Shown: positions 25,032-34,239 of the stretch, piece after piece
How positions within the stretch are numbered: the first letter of the stretch is position 1
Layout of the letters: the number at the start of each line of letters is the position of its first letter
NCBI GenBank assembly: GCA_021793235.1
Contig: JAJYTD010000036.1
Span: forward strand, 1 to 43,501
Length of the DNA: 43,501 bases
Direction of reading: 5' to 3'
Origin: Actinomycetes bacterium
GTDB taxonomy: Bacteria > Actinomycetota > Actinomycetes > Streptosporangiales > Streptosporangiaceae
The notes under the pieces: model-generated
Databases searched by the model: none
What the model was told of the DNA's origin: nothing
The model's input: only the letters and a program-made list of their open reading frames with translations
Made by a program: the position numbers and the translations under genes

Positions 25032-26399
25032 ATGGCGGTGTCGGCATCGGCTCCTTCGGCCGCCGGAACGGGCGGAGCGGGAACGGCCAGGGACGGGAGC
25101 CGGGTATGGCTGCGGGAACTGCCGCAGGTAAGGAACCGGCCCCTCACGTCCTACTACCTGATCTTCGGCAGCAGCGCGCTGCTCATCGCACTGGGGCTGA
25201 CCATGGTGCTGTCCTCCTCCATGGTCGACTCCTTCACCGAGACCGGATCGGCGTTCTCGCTGTTCCAAAAGCAGATCGCCGCCGCGGCCGTGGGCCTGCC
25301 GCTGATGGTGCTGGCCTCGCACCTGCCGATCAAGGCGTTCCGGGCGGTGGGCTATCCGGCGGTGCTCATTTCGTCCGCGCTGCTGATCATCACCGCATTC
25401 AAGGGGGTGGAATACGGTTATGGCGCCGTCCGCTGGCTGGAGATCGGCGGCATTACCGTGCAGGCGTCCGAGCCCGCCAAGCTCGCGTTCGCGCTGTGGG
25501 GGGCGAACGTGCTGGCCCGCAAGGAAGAGCTGAAGCAGCTCGTGGAGTGGCGCCAGTTGCTGCTTCCGCTGCTGCCGGGGTGCGGTGTGCTGGTGCTGCT
25601 GGTACTGCTGGGCACCGATTTGGGTACATCGTTCGTACTCCTGAGCACGTTTCTGGCGCTGCTGTGGGTCGTGGGCGCACCGAGCAAGCTGCTCGTGGGC
25701 ATGATCGGTCTGGTCGCCTCGCTCGCGACGATCATGGTCGCAGTCGAGTCCTTCCGCGTGGCGCGCATCACCTCGTTCCTCAACCCTGAGGCCGACCCGA
25801 CCGGTTCCGGCTACCAACTGCTGCACGGCCTCTACGCGTTGGGCACCGGAGGCCTGTTCGGCGTCGGCATCGGTGGAAGCCGCGAGAAGTGGGGGTTCCT
25901 GCCGCATCCGGAGAGCGACTTCATCTTCGCGATCATCGGTGAGGAACTCGGCCTCATCGGCACGCTCGTCGTCGTGGGACTGTTCGGCGTCCTGGGCTAC
26001 GCTGGATTGCGCGTCGCGTCGCGGGCCAAGGACCCCTTCACCCGGTTGGCGGCCACGTCGGTGACCGCCTGGATCGTGATCCAGGCACTGGTCAACATCG
26101 GTACGGTCATCGGCGTTCTGCCCATCACGGGAATCCCTCTTCCCCTGGTGTCCGCGGGCGGATCATCGCTGATCCCGACGATGGCGGGCATGGGCATCCT
26201 GCTCGCACTCGCCAAAGCCGAGCCGGACGCCCGCAAGGCATTGGCCGCACGCGGTCCGAGCCGGGTACAAAGGGCTCTAAGCTGGCTTGGCCTGCAGAAC
26301 ACGGGAAGCGGGGACGCGAAGCGTCCCGGCGCCGCGACGCAGGCGAACAACGCATCGCGTCCGACGCAGGTTCGAGCGAGGAGGAATCGGCAACGATGA
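25032..26399 (+). CDS. ftsW: Septal peptidoglycan glycosyltransferase FtsW (SEDS family)
   Basis: A 455-residue SEDS protein that polymerises lipid II at the septum with FtsI. About ten membrane helices run from 'LIFGSSALLIALGLTMVLSSS' (near residue 43) to residue 395. 'WRQLLLPLLPGCGVLVLLVLLGTDLGTSFVLL', 'GFLPHPESDFIFAIIGEELGLIGTLVV' (putative catalytic Asp near 295) and 'ITGIPLPLVSAGGSSLIPTMAGMGILL' are SEDS signatures. The N-terminal 37 residues and C-terminal 55 are cytoplasmic and basic. ATG 25032 has GGAG 7 bases upstream; ATG 25025 is out of frame. The stop overlaps murG (ATGA at 26396). Confidence 0.96.
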   Translation: MAVSASAPSAAGTGGAGTARDGSRVWLRELPQVRNRPLTSYYLIFGSSALLIALGLTMVLSSSMVDSFTETGSAFSLFQKQIAAAAVGLPLMVLASHLPIKAFRAVGYPAVLISSALLIITAFKGVEYGYGAVRWLEIGGITVQASEPAKLAFALWGANVLARKEELKQLVEWRQLLLPLLPGCGVLVLLVLLGTDLGTSFVLLSTFLALLWVVGAPSKLLVGMIGLVASLATIMVAVESFRVARITSFLNPEADPTGSGYQLLHGLYALGTGGLFGVGIGGSREKWGFLPHPESDFIFAIIGEELGLIGTLVVVGLFGVLGYAGLRVASRAKDPFTRLAATSVTAWIVIQALVNIGTVIGVLPITGIPLPLVSAGGSSLIPTMAGMGILLALAKAEPDARKALAARGPSRVQRALSWLGLQNTGSGDAKRPGAATQANNASRPTQVRARRNRQR

Positions 26400-27559
26400 G
26401 GGTAGCCCTCGCCGGAGGCGGCACGGCCGGGCATATCGAGCCCGCACTCTCCCTGGCCGATGCGCTGCGGCGCATCGACCCCCAGACGCAGATCATCTGT
26501 CTGGGCACCGAGCGGGGACTGGAGACCCGGCTCGTTCCCATGCGGGGCTACGAACTGGCGGAGATCCCAGCCGTGCCGTTGCCGCGCAAACTCACCCCCA
26601 AACTCCTTTCGGTCCCGGGCAAGCTTGCCAACGCCGTTGGTACTGCTGGAGACCACCTGGATCGGATCCAGGCCGACGTCCTCGTCGGCTTCGGCGGGTA
26701 CGTGGCGACCCCCGGCTATCTGGCCGCCCGCCGGCGCAAGATCCCGATCGTGATCCATGAGGCGAACCCTCTGCCCGGACTGGCCAACCGTCTCGGTGCC
26801 CGGCTCACTCCGCACGTCTTCACCGGTCATCCGCACGCCGAGATCCGCAACGGGCGCTATATCGGAATCCCGCTGCGTGAGCAGATCTCGACCCTGGACC
26901 GGCTGGCGGTGGGCGACAAGGCGCGCGCCCATTTCGGGCTCCGCCCCGAACTGCCCACACTGCTGATCTTCGGTGGCTCCCAGGGCGCGCAGGCGGTGAA
27001 CCAGGCCGCCTTCGACGCGGCCGATCACTTCCGGCAGTCGAATGTGCAGGTGCTGCATGTCGTGGGGCCGAAGAACGCCAGCGAACCTGAGGACCGCACC
27101 CGCGACGGCGTGCCCTACGTGGTCGTTCCCTACGTCGACCGGATGGATCTCGCCTACGCCGCCGCCGACGTTGCCATGTGCCGGTCCGGCGCGATGACCT
27201 GCGCCGAACTCACTGCTGTGGGGCTGCCCGGCGCTTTCGTCCCTCTGCCCATCGGCAACGGCGAACAGCGGCTCAACGCCGAACCGATCGTCGACGCGGG
27301 CGGCGGGCTCATGGTGGCCAATTCCGACCTCACCCCGCAGTGGATCAGTGAGAACCTCATTCCGCTGCTGACCGATACCGACCATGTGGTGGCGATGTCG
27401 GAAGCGGCCGCCAAGATGGGGCGGCGCGACGCCGACATGGAACTCGCCCGCGAGGTCATGGCGATCGCCCGCGGCGACCGTCCAACCCCCGACCTGCCCG
27501 TCGACGACTCCGACGATGACGATGACGAGTTCGTCGACGACGGGAAGGACGCCCGATGA
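26396..27559 (+). CDS. murG: Lipid II synthase MurG
   Basis: A 387-residue GT28-family glycosyltransferase that adds GlcNAc from UDP-GlcNAc to lipid I on the inner membrane face. 'VALAGGGTAGHIEPALSLADAL' is the N-terminal glycine loop, 'VGFGGYVATPGYLAARRRKIPIVIHEANPLPGLANR' the acceptor-side signature, 'LLIFGGSQGAQAVNQA' the C-domain loop and 'VAMCRSGAMTCAELTAVGLPGAFVPLPIGNGEQRLNAEPIVDAGGG' the UDP-GlcNAc-binding stretch. The last 20 residues form an unusually acidic tail (DDSDDDDDEFVDDGKD). It overlaps both ftsW and murC by four bases. Confidence 0.96.
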   Translation: MRVALAGGGTAGHIEPALSLADALRRIDPQTQIICLGTERGLETRLVPMRGYELAEIPAVPLPRKLTPKLLSVPGKLANAVGTAGDHLDRIQADVLVGFGGYVATPGYLAARRRKIPIVIHEANPLPGLANRLGARLTPHVFTGHPHAEIRNGRYIGIPLREQISTLDRLAVGDKARAHFGLRPELPTLLIFGGSQGAQAVNQAAFDAADHFRQSNVQVLHVVGPKNASEPEDRTRDGVPYVVVPYVDRMDLAYAAADVAMCRSGAMTCAELTAVGLPGAFVPLPIGNGEQRLNAEPIVDAGGGLMVANSDLTPQWISENLIPLLTDTDHVVAMSEAAAKMGRRDADMELAREVMAIARGDRPTPDLPVDDSDDDDDEFVDDGKDAR

Positions 27560-28983
27560 ATCTGGTCGAACCGGCCGATCCGGTCCCCGTCGAGAAACTC
27601 GGCCGGGTGCACTTCGTGGGTATGGGCGGGGCTGGTATGTCCGGTATCGCCCGGGTACTACTTCAATGCGGTGCGGAAGTGTCGGGCAGCGACGCCAAGG
27701 ACACCCCGCTGCTGCGCGAACTCGAACGGCTCGGTGCCGAAGTGCACGTGGGCCACGCCGCGCAGAACGTCGGCACGGCCGACACACTCGTCGTCTCCTC
27801 CGCCATCCGCGCGGACAACCCCGAGCTCGTCGAGGCCCGCGGACGCGGTCTGCGCGTGCTGCCCCGCGCCGCCGCCCTCGGCGCACTGCTGCTGGACCGC
27901 CGTGGTGTCGCCGTCGCCGGCACCCACGGCAAGACCACCACGACGTCCATGCTGACCGCCGTCCTGCAGCACGTGGGCGCCGGTCCCGGGTACGTGATCG
28001 GCGGCACACTCGTCACCACCGGTCTGGGGGCCGACGCCGGCACCGGCGAGGTGCTCGTCGTCGAGGCCGACGAGAGCGACGGCTCGTTTCTGATGCTCTC
28101 GCCCTCGATCGCCGTCGTCACCAACGTCGAGGCCGACCACCTCGACAACTACGAGGGGCTTGAGGCCATCCACGCCAATTTCGCGGCGTTCGTCGACCGT
28201 GTGGCACAGACGCTCGTGGTCGGCATCGACGACCCCGGTGCGCGCCGGGTCGCCGATATCGCCCGTGAACGCGGTAAACGGGTGCGTACCTACGGAGAGG
28301 CGGCAGCAGCCGACTACCGGGTGTCCGGGATCACCGCGAAGGGGTTCGCCACATCCTTCACCCTGAGCACTTCCGGAGGAGCGGTCCTGGAATGCACGCT
28401 ACCCGTGCCCGGGCGCCACAACGTGCTCAACGCCGCCGCGGCGCTCGCCACCGCCGACGAGCTCGGCTATGACATTCGCTCCGCCGTCGGCGGGCTCACC
28501 GGCTTCACCGGTGCGGCCCGGCGCTTCGAACTCAAGGGCGAGGCCGGCGGTGTGGCCGTCTACGACAGCTACGCTCACCACCCCACCGAGCTCACCGCCG
28601 ACCTGCGGGCCGCCCGGGCCGCGTTGGACTCCCGCGAGGCATCCGACGAGCCGGGCCGGGTCGTCGCCGTGTTCCAGCCCCACCTGTACAGTCGCACCCG
28701 GATCTTTGCCGCGGAGTTCGCCGAAGCGCTCACCCTGGCCGACGAAGTTGTGGTACTGCCCATCTACGCCGCACGCGAGGACCCTGAGCCCGGGGTCAGC
28801 ACCGAGCTGATCACCAGCGGCATCGGTCACGATCGAGTCCACCACATCCCCGACCGGGCCGAGGCCGCCGCACGGGCCGCGGCCCTGGCGCGGCCCGGTG
28901 ACATCGTATTGACCATGGGTGCGGGCGACGTGACCGAACTCGGCCCGGACATCGTCGAGGTGCTGCGGGACAGAGCCTCCTGA
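27556..28983 (+). CDS. murC: UDP-MurNAc:L-alanine ligase
   Basis: A 475-residue Mur ligase adding L-Ala to UDP-MurNAc, the first peptide-forming step. 'VHFVGMGGAGMSGIARVLLQCGAEVSGSD' is the N-terminal Rossmann loop, 'VAVAGTHGKTTTTSMLTAVL' the ATP loop, 'VVEADESDGSFLMLSPSIAVVTNVEADHLDNY' the central signature and 'AVYDSYAHHPTELTADLRAAR' with 'VAVFQPHLYSRTRIFAAEFAEAL' the C-terminal domain. Normal length. ATGA overlap with murG; ftsQ begins 61 bases downstream. Confidence 0.96.
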   Translation: MNLVEPADPVPVEKLGRVHFVGMGGAGMSGIARVLLQCGAEVSGSDAKDTPLLRELERLGAEVHVGHAAQNVGTADTLVVSSAIRADNPELVEARGRGLRVLPRAAALGALLLDRRGVAVAGTHGKTTTTSMLTAVLQHVGAGPGYVIGGTLVTTGLGADAGTGEVLVVEADESDGSFLMLSPSIAVVTNVEADHLDNYEGLEAIHANFAAFVDRVAQTLVVGIDDPGARRVADIARERGKRVRTYGEAAAADYRVSGITAKGFATSFTLSTSGGAVLECTLPVPGRHNVLNAAAALATADELGYDIRSAVGGLTGFTGAARRFELKGEAGGVAVYDSYAHHPTELTADLRAARAALDSREASDEPGRVVAVFQPHLYSRTRIFAAEFAEALTLADEVVVLPIYAAREDPEPGVSTELITSGIGHDRVHHIPDRAEAAARAAALARPGDIVLTMGAGDVTELGPDIVEVLRDRAS

Positions 28984-29044
28984 TCCGCTCCGTATCCGAA
29001 AGGGCCGAACGGGAACGGGAGAATCGAAGGGCAGGGGTGCGGAC

Positions 29045-29812
29045 GTGAGCGTGGCGACCGGTGGAGCTGCCGCCGGAGGTCCCGCGGGGGATCGGCGCGG
29101 AGAGGCGGCCACCGCCCCGGGTCGGTCCCACAGGTCCGACCCGTGGAAGGCCGCCTTCGTCATGCTGCTCATCGTCGCGTTGCTGGCCGTGGTCGCCTGG
29201 CTGCTGTTGGGGTCGCGGCTGCTGGTCGTGCGCAGCGTCGAGGTGATCGGAACCGACCGCCTCGACTCCGACTCGGTCGCCGCGGCGGTGGACGTCCCGA
29301 CCGGGACCCCGCTGGCCAGGGTCGACACCGACGAGGCCGCGGGCAGGGCGAGCGAACTGCGGCTCGTCGAGTCGGCTGAGGTGACGCGGGGCTGGCCGGC
29401 AACGCTGCACGTGCGGATAACCGAGCGCACACCCCGGCTGAGTATCAAGGTCGGAGACGGCTACCGGCTGGTCGACCACGACGGGATACGGATCGCCGAC
29501 TCCAGCACACGCCCGCAGCGCTACCCGCTGATCAGTATCACGGGTGAGGCTGAAGGCAACGCCGCCATCGCCGAGGCTGCCTCGATCACCGACGGGATGC
29601 CGGATGCGGTCCTCGGCAAGGTCGACGCGATCGACGCCGCAGACCCCTCCGACATCACCTTGATCCTCGACGACGGCGCGAGCGTGGCCTGGGGCGACAG
29701 TGAGCGTACAAAGGAGAAGAGCGACATCCTGACGATCCTGATGGAAGAGCACTCTACCGGCGCGGAGCGCCACTACGATGTCAGCGCTGCCGGCATGGCG
29801 GTCGTGAAGTGA
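29045..29812 (+). CDS. ftsQ: Cell division protein FtsQ
   Basis: A 255-residue bitopic protein that scaffolds the FtsQLB complex. A cytoplasmic tail (1-36), one membrane helix ('AAFVMLLIVALLAVVAWLLLG', about 37-57), the POTRA domain ('VRSVEVIGTDRLDSDSVAAAV' to 'HVRITERTPRLSIKVGDGYRLVDHDGI') and the FtsQ beta domain follow. GTG 29045 is used, with AGGGG about 9 bases upstream. It ends 438 bases before ftsZ. Confidence 0.93.
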   Translation: MSVATGGAAAGGPAGDRRGEAATAPGRSHRSDPWKAAFVMLLIVALLAVVAWLLLGSRLLVVRSVEVIGTDRLDSDSVAAAVDVPTGTPLARVDTDEAAGRASELRLVESAEVTRGWPATLHVRITERTPRLSIKVGDGYRLVDHDGIRIADSSTRPQRYPLISITGEAEGNAAIAEAASITDGMPDAVLGKVDAIDAADPSDITLILDDGASVAWGDSERTKEKSDILTILMEEHSTGAERHYDVSAAGMAVVK

Positions 29813-30250
29813 CGGCCCTGCTCTTGCGAACGCGGACCGGTTGCGCGATCGACTGGCCGTTCGCGGCTCCGCGGACCGGCGGGCGGACATTCCAGACGCG
29901 ACGCGCCGAGGACGCACATCGCCTCCTCGCGCGACACGCGGTTAGGCTGAGCTCGTGGTTAGTTGCCCATCGGCAGACCTCGGCCTACTGTCGATAAGCA
30001 CGACCTTTGGTTGACATAAGTGTGAACGTGAAGCGTTAGGGCAGATGAGGGTGAGGTTCCCGATTCAGGATTCCTCCCCTCAGAACGTGATGGGAACCCG
30101 ATCGGCCTCCGGCCGGTCCGAGGGCCCCAGGGAAAGACTGTAGAACCGGACAGCCAGCCGGTCGGTCCGTCCTCGGGGGGAGCGGCGCAGGCCCCTCAAC
30201 CCGGGCGGAGCGAGACGGTTGGCAGGATGCGAGCGGAAAGGCCCCTCGTC
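29813..30250 (+). promoter_or_regulatory. ftsQ-ftsZ intergenic promoter region
   Basis: This long gap carries no convincing gene. It contains two promoter-like sites: TAGGCT (-10-like, 29943-29948) and TTGACA (-35-like, 30012-30017) with only an imperfect -10 (TTAGGG/TAGGGC near 30037-30043). A CGGCC-TCC-GGCCG hairpin follows near 30099-30115 in the ftsZ leader. Multiple developmentally regulated ftsZ promoters are known from the same gap in Streptomyces, so a cluster here is expected; assignment of each is tentative. Confidence 0.5.
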
Positions 30251-31636
30251 GTGGCAGCACCGCAGAATTACCTCGCGGTCATCAAGGTCGTCGGTATCGG
30301 CGGCGGCGGCGTCAATGCCGTCAATCGGATGATCGAAGAGGGACTCAAGGGCGTCGAGTTCATCGCCATCAACACCGACGCTCAGGCGCTGCTTATGAGC
30401 GATGCCGACGTCAAGCTCGACGTCGGACGCGAACTCACCCGGGGGCTGGGCGCCGGCGCGAACCCGGACGTGGGGCGCAAGGCCGCCGAAGACCACCGCG
30501 AGGAGATCGAAGAGGTGCTCAAGGGCGCCGACATGGTCTTCGTCACCGCCGGCGAAGGCGGCGGCACCGGAACGGGGGGTGCGCCGGTGGTCGCCAATAT
30601 CGCCCGTTCGCTCGGCGCGCTGACCATAGGAGTCGTCACCCGGCCGTTCGGATTCGAGGGCAAGCGCCGTGCGACACAGGCCGAGTCCGGGATCGCGATG
30701 CTGCGCGAAGAAGTCGACACGCTCATCGTGATCCCCAACGATCGCCTGCTGTCGATCTCTGACCGCCAGGTCAGCGTCCTGGACGCGTTCAAGGCGGCCG
30801 ACCAGGTACTCCTGTCCGGTGTCCAGGGCATCACTGATCTCATCACCACGCCCGGCCTGATCAACCTGGACTTCGCCGACGTGAAGTCGGTGATGTCGGG
30901 GGCCGGGTCCGCGCTCATGGGAATCGGGTCGGCCAGGGGAGACGACCGGGCCGTGGCGGCGGCGGAGATGGCGATCTCCTCCCCGCTGCTGGAAGCCAGT
31001 ATCGACGGGGCGCACGGAGTGCTGCTGTCCATTCAGGGCGGTTCCGATCTCGGCCTGTTCGAGATCAACGAGGCGGCACAGCTCGTCGCGAACTCGGCTG
31101 CCCCCGAAGCCAACATCATTTTCGGCGCGGTCATCGACGATGCTCTCGGCGACGAGGTCCGGGTCACCGTTATAGCGGCGGGTTTCGACGAGCCCCATTC
31201 CGAGGTGCCGAGCCCGCAGAGAGCGAGCGCCGTACCGGAGACACCGCCGCGCAGGGACCCTGCCGGGCAGGCGAGCACGATTCCGCCGGCCGCCGCCGAA
31301 CCGGTCGGGGAGCCCGAACCGATCCGCGAAGAGCGGCCGCGCCCCAAGGCCGTGGCCCCCATCGAGCCGAAGCCCGAGCCCGAACCGGAGCCCGCCCCCG
31401 AGCCCGAACCGCTCCGCGGCGAAGAGGCCGCTGAGCCGGAGTTCGAGGAATCGGTGGAGACCGAGTCCGAAGAGGAGGCGTATCGGGCTCGCAATATCCA
31501 CGCGGTCAACGACGGCTATGCCCGCCGGACCGGAACGGAAGGCTCCTTTCCGCGTTCCGGCGAGATCCACACGCCCCGGCGCCGGGTCGTCTTCGACGAC
31601 CCCGACGACTTGGACGTACCGGACTTCCTCAAGTAG
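30251..31636 (+). CDS. ftsZ: Cell division GTPase FtsZ
   Basis: A 461-residue tubulin homologue that assembles the Z-ring. GTG 30251 is chosen because actinobacterial FtsZ begins '[14 protein letters not shown]' and GGAAAGG lies about 10 bases upstream; ATG 30227 is non-conserved. '[29 protein letters not shown]' is the nucleotide fold, '[14 protein letters not shown]' (near 99-112) the tubulin signature, '[11 protein letters not shown]' the catalytic T7 loop. A long linker (about 316-440) rich in Pro and Glu, including an [12 protein letters not shown] run, precedes the conserved C-terminal peptide '[10 protein letters not shown]', the SepF-binding site. A strong terminator follows. Confidence 0.98.
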   Translation: MAAPQNYLAVIKVVGIGGGGVNAVNRMIEEGLKGVEFIAINTDAQALLMSDADVKLDVGRELTRGLGAGANPDVGRKAAEDHREEIEEVLKGADMVFVTAGEGGGTGTGGAPVVANIARSLGALTIGVVTRPFGFEGKRRATQAESGIAMLREEVDTLIVIPNDRLLSISDRQVSVLDAFKAADQVLLSGVQGITDLITTPGLINLDFADVKSVMSGAGSALMGIGSARGDDRAVAAAEMAISSPLLEASIDGAHGVLLSIQGGSDLGLFEINEAAQLVANSAAPEANIIFGAVIDDALGDEVRVTVIAAGFDEPHSEVPSPQRASAVPETPPRRDPAGQASTIPPAAAEPVGEPEPIREERPRPKAVAPIEPKPEPEPEPAPEPEPLRGEEAAEPEFEESVETESEEEAYRARNIHAVNDGYARRTGTEGSFPRSGEIHTPRRRVVFDDPDDLDVPDFLK

Positions 31637-31640
31637 AGGG

Positions 31641-31655
31641 CAGTACGGGGTACTG
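31641..31655 (+). terminator. Small hairpin just after ftsZ
   Basis: CAGTAC-GGG-GTACTG, a perfect 6-base stem starting 5 bases after the ftsZ stop. It may stabilise the ftsZ mRNA end or act with the larger terminator downstream. Confidence 0.4.
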
Positions 31656-31662
31656 ACGCGCC

Positions 31663-31699
31663 ACCGGCGGCGGGGCCCTCCCGCCGCCGGTACGCTTTT
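31663..31699 (+). terminator. Rho-independent terminator after ftsZ
   Basis: ACCGGCGGCGGG (31663-31674) and CCCGCCGCCGGT (31680-31691) form a perfect 12-base stem with a GCCCT loop, followed closely by TTTT. It separates ftsZ from pgeF by transcription and is the clearest intrinsic terminator in the dcw region. Confidence 0.85.
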
Positions 31700-31738
31700 C
31701 GCTGTCCCCCACTTCTCGCAGGAGGAGCAGCGCAGACG

Positions 31739-32473
31739 ATGAATGCCGTGACCGAATTGGGGCCGGGTGTCTTTGCCGCGTTCACCCAGCGTTACGACGG
31801 CGGAGTGAGTTCCGCGCCCTTTGACACCCTCAACCTCGGTATGGGGGTGCCCGACGATCCCGGAGCGGTCGCCGAGAACCGCCGGATCGCCGCGGCCCGT
31901 CTCGGATTCGATCACGATCGCGTGGTGTGGATGGACCAGGTGCACAGCGCTGACGTCGCCGTTGCCGAGAAACCTGGAGATGCGGGCCGGGTCGACGCGG
32001 TCGTCACTACCCGAACCGATCTCGTGCTGGCCGCCTTGGCGGCCGACTGCCTGCTGATCCTGGCGGCCGACCCTGAGGCCGGGGTGATCGGCGCGGCCCA
32101 CTCCGGACGACTCGGCACCGCCAATGGCGTGGCCGCGGCACTCGTGGCGCGGATGGTGCAGCACGGTGCCGTCCCCGGCCGTATCGCGGCCGCGCTGGGG
32201 CCGTCCATATGCGGCCACTGCTACGAGGTGCCGCCGGACATGCAGGCGGAGATCGCCCGGGCGATCCCCCAAGCGGCCAGTCGGACCAGGAACGGGACCA
32301 CGGGCATTGATATCCGTGCCGCGGTGGCCGCCCAACTCCGAGCGGCCGATATCGGCCACATCACAGTGGATGAGCGCTGCACTCTGGAGAGCCCCGAGCT
32401 CTTCTCGCACCGCCGTGACGCGACGACCGGCCGGTTCGCCGGTTACATCTGGCGGCCCGGGAGGCAGGGATGA
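31739..32473 (+). CDS. pgeF: Peptidoglycan editing factor PgeF (YfiH/laccase-domain family)
   Basis: A 244-residue protein of the multicopper-oxidase-like YfiH family. E. coli YfiH clips mis-incorporated L-Ser from UDP-MurNAc, and other members act on purine nucleosides. Metal/active-site residues are visible: His in 'VWMDQVHSADV', Cys in 'LAALAADCLLILAAD' and His in 'GAAHSGRLGTANGV'; 'LGPSICGHCYEVPPDM' is the C-terminal signature. The usual 'HAGWRG' is 'HSGRLG' here. AGGAGG lies about 13 bases before ATG 31739, a long spacing. It overlaps yggS (ATGA). Confidence 0.9.
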   Translation: MNAVTELGPGVFAAFTQRYDGGVSSAPFDTLNLGMGVPDDPGAVAENRRIAAARLGFDHDRVVWMDQVHSADVAVAEKPGDAGRVDAVVTTRTDLVLAALAADCLLILAADPEAGVIGAAHSGRLGTANGVAAALVARMVQHGAVPGRIAAALGPSICGHCYEVPPDMQAEIARAIPQAASRTRNGTTGIDIRAAVAAQLRAADIGHITVDERCTLESPELFSHRRDATTGRFAGYIWRPGRQG

Positions 32474-33210
32474 CAGAAACAGGGCACACGGGAGAGAGCG
32501 CACGGGCGCGGCGTATCCGGGCGAACCTGGATGCCGTGCGGGAACGTATCGCCACCGCATGCGCCAAGGCGGGCAGGCCGGCAGACGATGTGACCATCAT
32601 CGCGGTCACAAAGACGTTCCCCGCCTCGGACGTGCGGATCCTGGCGGACCTCGGCGTGCTCGACGTGGGAGAGAACCGTGACCAGGAGGCGTCGCCGAAG
32701 GCCGACCACTGCCGTGACCTCCCTCTCACATGGCATTTCGTGGGCCAATTGCAGACCAACAAGGCCCGGTCCGTAGCCCGCTACGCCGACGTGGTCCATT
32801 CAGTGGACCGCGAGCGCCTGGTGCGCGCTCTGGGCGCGCGCAGCCGCGTTGAGAACCGCACGCTGGAATGCCTGGTTCAGGTGAATCTGGATACGGAGTC
32901 AGCCCCGGGGGTGATCGGGCCCCGGGGAGGAGCAGACCCGCGCGACGCCATGGCCGTCGCCGATGCCATCGCCGCCGAGGACGGACTCGAGCTGGGGGGC
33001 GTGATGGCGGTGGCGCCGCGCCAGGGCGACCCTGCCGAGGCGTTCGAGCGGCTATATGCGGTCGCTCAAGCGGTCCGTGGTCGCTACCCTCGGGCAAAGG
33101 TGGTTTCTGCGGGAATGAGCCGCGACCTCGAAGCGGCCATCGAGCAGGGGGCGACACATGTCCGCCTGGGGGCGGCGTTGCTCGATGATCGGGGCCCGAA
33201 CGTGGGGTAA
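32470..33210 (+). CDS. YggS-family pyridoxal phosphate homeostasis protein
   Basis: A 246-residue single-domain, alanine-racemase-N-fold protein that binds pyridoxal 5'-phosphate without known catalysis and helps keep free PLP and amino acids balanced. The PLP lysine lies in 'VTIIAVTKTFPASDVRIL' (near residue 45); 'VGENRDQEASPKAD', 'WHFVGQLQTNKARSVARYADVVHSVDRERLVRAL' and 'VSAGMSRDLEAAIEQGATHVRLGAALL' are family signatures. A Gly/Pro-rich insertion (VIGPRGGADPRD) lies in the middle. It is translationally coupled to pgeF and, as in most actinobacteria, stands directly before sepF. Confidence 0.93.
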   Translation: MTETGHTGESARARRIRANLDAVRERIATACAKAGRPADDVTIIAVTKTFPASDVRILADLGVLDVGENRDQEASPKADHCRDLPLTWHFVGQLQTNKARSVARYADVVHSVDRERLVRALGARSRVENRTLECLVQVNLDTESAPGVIGPRGGADPRDAMAVADAIAAEDGLELGGVMAVAPRQGDPAEAFERLYAVAQAVRGRYPRAKVVSAGMSRDLEAAIEQGATHVRLGAALLDDRGPNVG

Positions 33211-33228
33211 TGTCCCCACATGGACATT
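33209..33228. promoter_or_regulatory. Inverted repeat at the yggS stop
   Basis: AATGTCC (33209-33215) and GGACATT (33222-33228) form a perfect 7-base repeat with a 6-base centre. It could be an operator for sepF or a weak terminator; there is no U-tract. Confidence 0.4.
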
Positions 33229-33324
33229 GGCGCCCATCTGTCGAGTTCGCCCGTCCGGCGGACCGGGGCGGATACGGAATAGTCATCTGCGGTGCAGCAC
33301 CACAGGGACGACGGAGGACAAGAG

Positions 33325-33843
33325 ATGGCCGGCGCGATGCGCAAAATGGCGGTCTACCTCGGCCTCGTGGAGGACGACCGCTACGATCACCGCTATGCGG
33401 ATGAATATGATGACTTCGACGACTTCGAGGACAGTGTCGAAGACAGGCGCGATCGGGACTCCGACCTTGATCCTCGAGTCGACTCCGTGATGGATTCGGA
33501 TGACTACGCCATGTCCCCGGCGGAGCGGCGTGCCACCGGGCACAGCCTGCCCGCGACCGCCGATCTTGCGCGAATCACCACACTCCATCCGCGTACCTAC
33601 AACGAAGCGCGTACTATCGGAGAGCATTTCCGGGAAGGCATACCGGTGATCATGAACCTGACCGAGATGGTCGACAGCGACGCCAAGCGTCTCGTCGACT
33701 TCGCGGCCGGCTTGATCTTCGGTCTACATGGCAGTATCGAACGTGTGACCAACAAGGTGTTCTTGTTGTCCCCGGCCAATGTTGAGGTGACCGCTGAAGA
33801 CAAGGCACGGATCGCTGAGCGAGGGTTCTTCAATCAGAGTTAG
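33325..33843 (+). CDS. sepF: Cell division protein SepF
   Basis: A 172-residue membrane-associated FtsZ anchor. The amphipathic N-terminus '[17 protein letters not shown]' would bind the membrane; an acidic Asp/Arg-rich linker (about 20-55) follows; the C-terminal SepF fold runs from '[34 protein letters not shown]' to '[34 protein letters not shown]'. ATG 33325 is chosen for GGAGG seven bases upstream; earlier codons are unsupported. It should bind the FtsZ C-terminal peptide encoded nearby. Confidence 0.95.
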   Translation: MAGAMRKMAVYLGLVEDDRYDHRYADEYDDFDDFEDSVEDRRDRDSDLDPRVDSVMDSDDYAMSPAERRATGHSLPATADLARITTLHPRTYNEARTIGEHFREGIPVIMNLTEMVDSDAKRLVDFAAGLIFGLHGSIERVTNKVFLLSPANVEVTAEDKARIAERGFFNQS

Positions 33844-33882
33844 ATCATCACAGATGTCCAGAGATTGGGTCGGGGAACGACC

Positions 33883-34167
33883 GTGAGTATCGTCCAGACC
33901 GTGCTCTACATCATCCTGAACGTGTTCTTGCTGGTGTTGATAGGGCGGCTTGTCTTCGAACTCGTACAGGCGTTTGCTCGATCGTGGCGGCCGAGCGGGT
34001 TCGTTCTGGTTCTCGCGGAAACGGTCTACACAATCACCGACCCGCCGCTGAGGTTCTTGCGTCGGTTCATCAAGCCCATACGTTTGGGGAGTGTGGCGCT
34101 GGATCTGAGCTTCACCGTCCTCTTCTTCTTCGTGGTGATCCTCATCCAGATCGTGCAGTGGATCTAG
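33883..34167 (+). CDS. YggT-family membrane protein
   Basis: A 94-residue protein with two membrane helices ('TVLYIILNVFLLVLIGRLVFELV', about 5-27, and 'LDLSFTVLFFFVVILIQIVQWI', about 71-93) flanking a conserved loop 'VYTITDPPLRFLRRFIKPIRLG'. This is the YggT (CCB3-like) signature. The family sits next to sepF and divIVA in Gram-positive bacteria; a role in envelope or division is inferred from context only. GTG 33883 has CGGGGAA just upstream. Confidence 0.92.
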   Translation: MSIVQTVLYIILNVFLLVLIGRLVFELVQAFARSWRPSGFVLVLAETVYTITDPPLRFLRRFIKPIRLGSVALDLSFTVLFFFVVILIQIVQWI

Positions 34168-34239
34168 GTCGTTTGCGAGGCCATGGGCACTGGAACGGTA
34201 AGCTCCGGTTCCGATATGTGGTCTTGGTCATGATCCGGA

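Noticed and set aside
29809-29997. 62-codon frame starting on the ftsQ stop (GTGA)
   Set aside because: The overlap looks like coupling, but there is no RBS, the peptide has no family features and the stretch holds promoter-like sites for ftsZ.
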